From: Stichopus chloronotus
Lineage: Eukaryota; Echinodermata; Holothuroidea; Aspidochirotida; Stichopodidae
Direction of reading: 5' to 3'
Assembly: GCA_021234535.1 (NCBI GenBank)
Contig: CM037843.1
Span: forward strand, 17,453,911-17,517,910
Length of the DNA stretch: 64,000 nt
Part shown: positions 61,691 through 64,000 of the stretch, piece by piece
How the letters are laid out: every line of letters starts with the position of its first letter
How positions within the stretch are numbered: the stretch's first letter is position 1
Translations under genes and position numbers: made by a program
Notes under the pieces: model-generated
Database searches by the model: none
The model's input: the letters and a program-made list of their open reading frames with translations, nothing else
What the model was told of the DNA's origin: nothing

Positions 61691-64000
61691 TGCTTAGCAC
61701 ACACAGTGGTCAAAAGAGCTTGGTGTAGGCATGCTCTCTCTAGAAGGATATAAGGTGTTTGAATTCAAAATTGGCATGTACATGTCTCGCGTTCTTCGTG
61801 AATATTTGTGAGGAATCACAATGTCCTTTGACTTTCTTGTGAGAAAAAAATTTTGATGTTTTAATGGTGGAGAAGGCAGTGATTGCACCTACTCTTTCCT
61901 CATTCCCCATTCTTCCTCTTTGCTTTTCCTTATTTTAACTTTTTTCTTAGGTGCAAATGGAGGGGGTGTGCTTGTTGTCCCTCCTCCTCTTGATCAACCA
62001 CTTTCAGTCTTTAAAAAAATCAAGCAGTCAAGGATTACCCCTTTAATGACTGAACATCAGTCATGGTGTGGTTTGTTTCCTTTATTTCAAATGTGGTCAA
62101 TGACATTCAAGAACTTTGTCTCACTTTCTTATCCCTGTGTGTCAATCTTCGTTATAATGTTATCAGGGTGAATGGCACTTCAGCGACCTCTGTTCTGATC
62201 TCCCTTCCACTCAGTGAACAAGAAAAAAAAAATATGGAAAATCATGAGAAAAAGAAAATCCTCCTCTCTGTATCTAACCAGTAGTTGTTCCATCATCTCC
62301 TCATCTGTGCTTCCCTCTCACCACGAGTCTGGCCTCTGTGAACCCAATTTTCTAGAGAGACACTGCCCTCCTCTCTCTCCCCATATCTGTTTGTTGTCTT
62401 TCCAAATAGAAGGTGAGTGGGGTTTCCTTACACCTGAAACCCCAGGGCCCCCAAAGGCACCTTACAGGTGCAGTCTCCAGAGATGAAATAAGAGATGGCG
62501 TTTTATTTCTCTCCTTCCTTTCCAGTTTCCATATTTTGCCATCTTGTAAAAAAGTATGTTCACCCAGCAGGAGATGGCCCTACCTATAGATGTCAGCCTG
62601 TGAAAAGTTACGATAGTTGAACCTCTCTGCTTTTCGAGTAAATAATTCTACAGAGGTTCAGCCATTGAAATCAACGTGATCTTCTCTCGGTGATCCAATT
62701 TTGTGGCGGTGAGGTCATAAAGTTAATGAGGATTTCACAAAGGTGCAATCAACTTTGCAGCTCTGATCTTGATTCTGATTAGTGGAATATTCCAGACCAT
62801 CCCGAACTACATGTCGCAAACGGAGCATATTGAATAATGACCATACAAGCCATTCACCCGTAAAAGCAACACCCACTAGGTCCACACAGATATTGAAATG
62901 TCACCACATTTCTTAATAAATAATGTTCAAGACTGCTTCATGAATAGTTCATACTCTAGTCCTATTCTTTTGAAGTAGAGCTTCATCGTGGGAAACGCAA
63001 GGTCTTCTTGCAGCCTTAAAGTATTCCAAAATAAGCTGTACCCATGAATCCTGCAAAAATTTTGGGCTGAAACTGATTTCAAAGCCCATTTGTTATTTGT
63101 TGGAAGATGCCTCTTAGACCTATGAAAATCTACATTTTGTATTTTTTACATGATGAATGAATAAGTAAAGGAAAACACTTAAACACTCTCCAGCTTTATA
63201 ACTTTGTTTCAGTACAATGAAACAAAACAAGTAAAGGTATGTTACTTTTGTGACTTATTGTAATGTTACCTATGTGACAGACAATATTATAAAGAAATAC
63301 ATAGGATATTCATGTAGTTGCACCTGGGTGATATCGCAAGTTCCCCATCGCTCAATGTACCATTTGAAGTAAATATTTCTGTAAAAATTCACAACTTCTG
63401 AACTAAACATGCTATTGAGATATGGTTTTGACCAATAAAGAGAGGAAGATATTCCTACTTTTTACAAAATATCAATATCCTTCAGTGGCCAATACTTTTC
63501 AGTACCCTTGACCATGAATTTGTCTATTGCATGAATGGGTTTGGATATTTTTAGACTCCCAGTTTCATGTTTGGCACCTGTTGAGTTAGGGTACAGTTTT
63601 TTTTTGCTTGGTAATTGCAAGCGCATTTACTGTAAGTAACATGTATGTTAATTTACTTTAACACGCCCTGAAGTTCCTTTCATAAACAAAAAGGGAGAGC
63701 AGTATCCATCTTTTCAGGTGTATAGTAGTTTCTTCAGATTGTCCAAAAATGCGTGATTATGATCAAAATATTTCAAATTCCATCAATTCTTGAATTTCTC
63801 ATCCAGGTTATTTTTGGGGTTGTTTGCAGATCAGTGAAGTGGACAAGTAGGACTTAAGTTCTTTGTCACAAGTTTGTTTGGCAGGAGGGGAAGAGAAAAA
63901 TCAAGGTCATCTTGCCAGAGGCTTGATGTAGCCTACTTCCATTTTCTTTACATTTGTTGTCATTTCTGTTCACCATTCTTCAACATTTAGCTTTTTCTGG

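Larger units (their letters stand above)
58335..64000 (+). other. MRPL4 intron 8 or downstream sequence
   Basis: If the last MRPL4 exon lies beyond the window this is intron. It holds the palindromic 21-bp array, a GT run and an AGGTCA-type repeat cluster. From 61700 to 64000 nothing is supported; pyrimidine-rich stretches with AG ends occur (for example near 61949), but the frames after them do not resemble MRPL4. Confidence 0.55.

Noticed and set aside
61949..62080. Exon-like segment after a ttttttcttag acceptor, tested as the last MRPL4 exon
   Set aside because: Its translation (GGGVLVVPPPLDQPLSVF) does not resemble the uL4m C terminus and looks like the common G-run/C-run repeat seen elsewhere in the window.
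1..64000. CRISPR arrays, phage or operon-like systems
   Set aside because: Tandem repeats here lack unique regular spacers and cas-like genes, and the genes present are spliced animal genes.

Overview
The window is animal nuclear DNA: AT-rich, with short exons in long introns, GT-AG splice sites, microsatellites and many decayed mobile elements. No bacterial operons, ribosome-binding sites or CRISPR arrays are visible. A CR1-like LINE, a Penelope-like fragment, foldback elements and blocks of AGGTCA-rich ~145-bp repeats suggest a marine invertebrate deuterostome, most likely an echinoderm. The organism is an inference; the gene calls rest on translated exons whose splice phases agree.

Three genes can be read. 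(1) The last two coding exons of PPP1R21 (endosomal FERRY complex subunit) lie on the + strand at 20307-20435 and 21446-21481. No earlier exon was found, so bases 1-20306 look like one very long intron plus repeats. (2) CMC2, a complete three-exon gene for a 73-residue twin-CX9C mitochondrial protein, lies on the - strand between 31864 and 28448. (3) MRPL4 (mitoribosomal protein uL4m) lies on the + strand: eight coding exons from 32441 to 58334 encode about 253 residues, and the final ~55-60 residues lie beyond the window or were missed. CMC2 and MRPL4 are head to head with 576 bases between their start codons, so two nuclear genes for mitochondrial functions (cytochrome c oxidase assembly and mitochondrial translation) probably share a bidirectional promoter.

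MRPL4 intron 7 is 16 kb and holds an antisense, nearly full-length CR1/jockey-type LINE (about 42457-47010). It has ORF1 (zinc fingers), a TGATG stop/start overlap, then ORF2 (AP endonuclease plus reverse transcriptase). Only one stop codon and one frameshift break it, so the insertion looks young. A 3' remnant of a Penelope-like element (GIY-YIG nuclease, with a hammerhead-like motif beyond it) lies at 13837-14278.

The rest is repeat-rich intron and intergenic DNA: an 18-bp minisatellite (921-1053), foldback elements (10856-10987, 11371-11480, 25846-26079, 37528-38015), a 145-bp tandem array (19200-19870), three clusters of a different ~145-bp repeat carrying nuclear-receptor half-sites (30090-30660, 34230-34540, 61080-61690), and a striking 21-bp tandem array whose unit is itself a palindrome (58740-58928, degenerate to 59160). 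I see no clearly new protein system; the most unusual signals are this palindromic array, the receptor-element repeats and the ribozyme-like motif.
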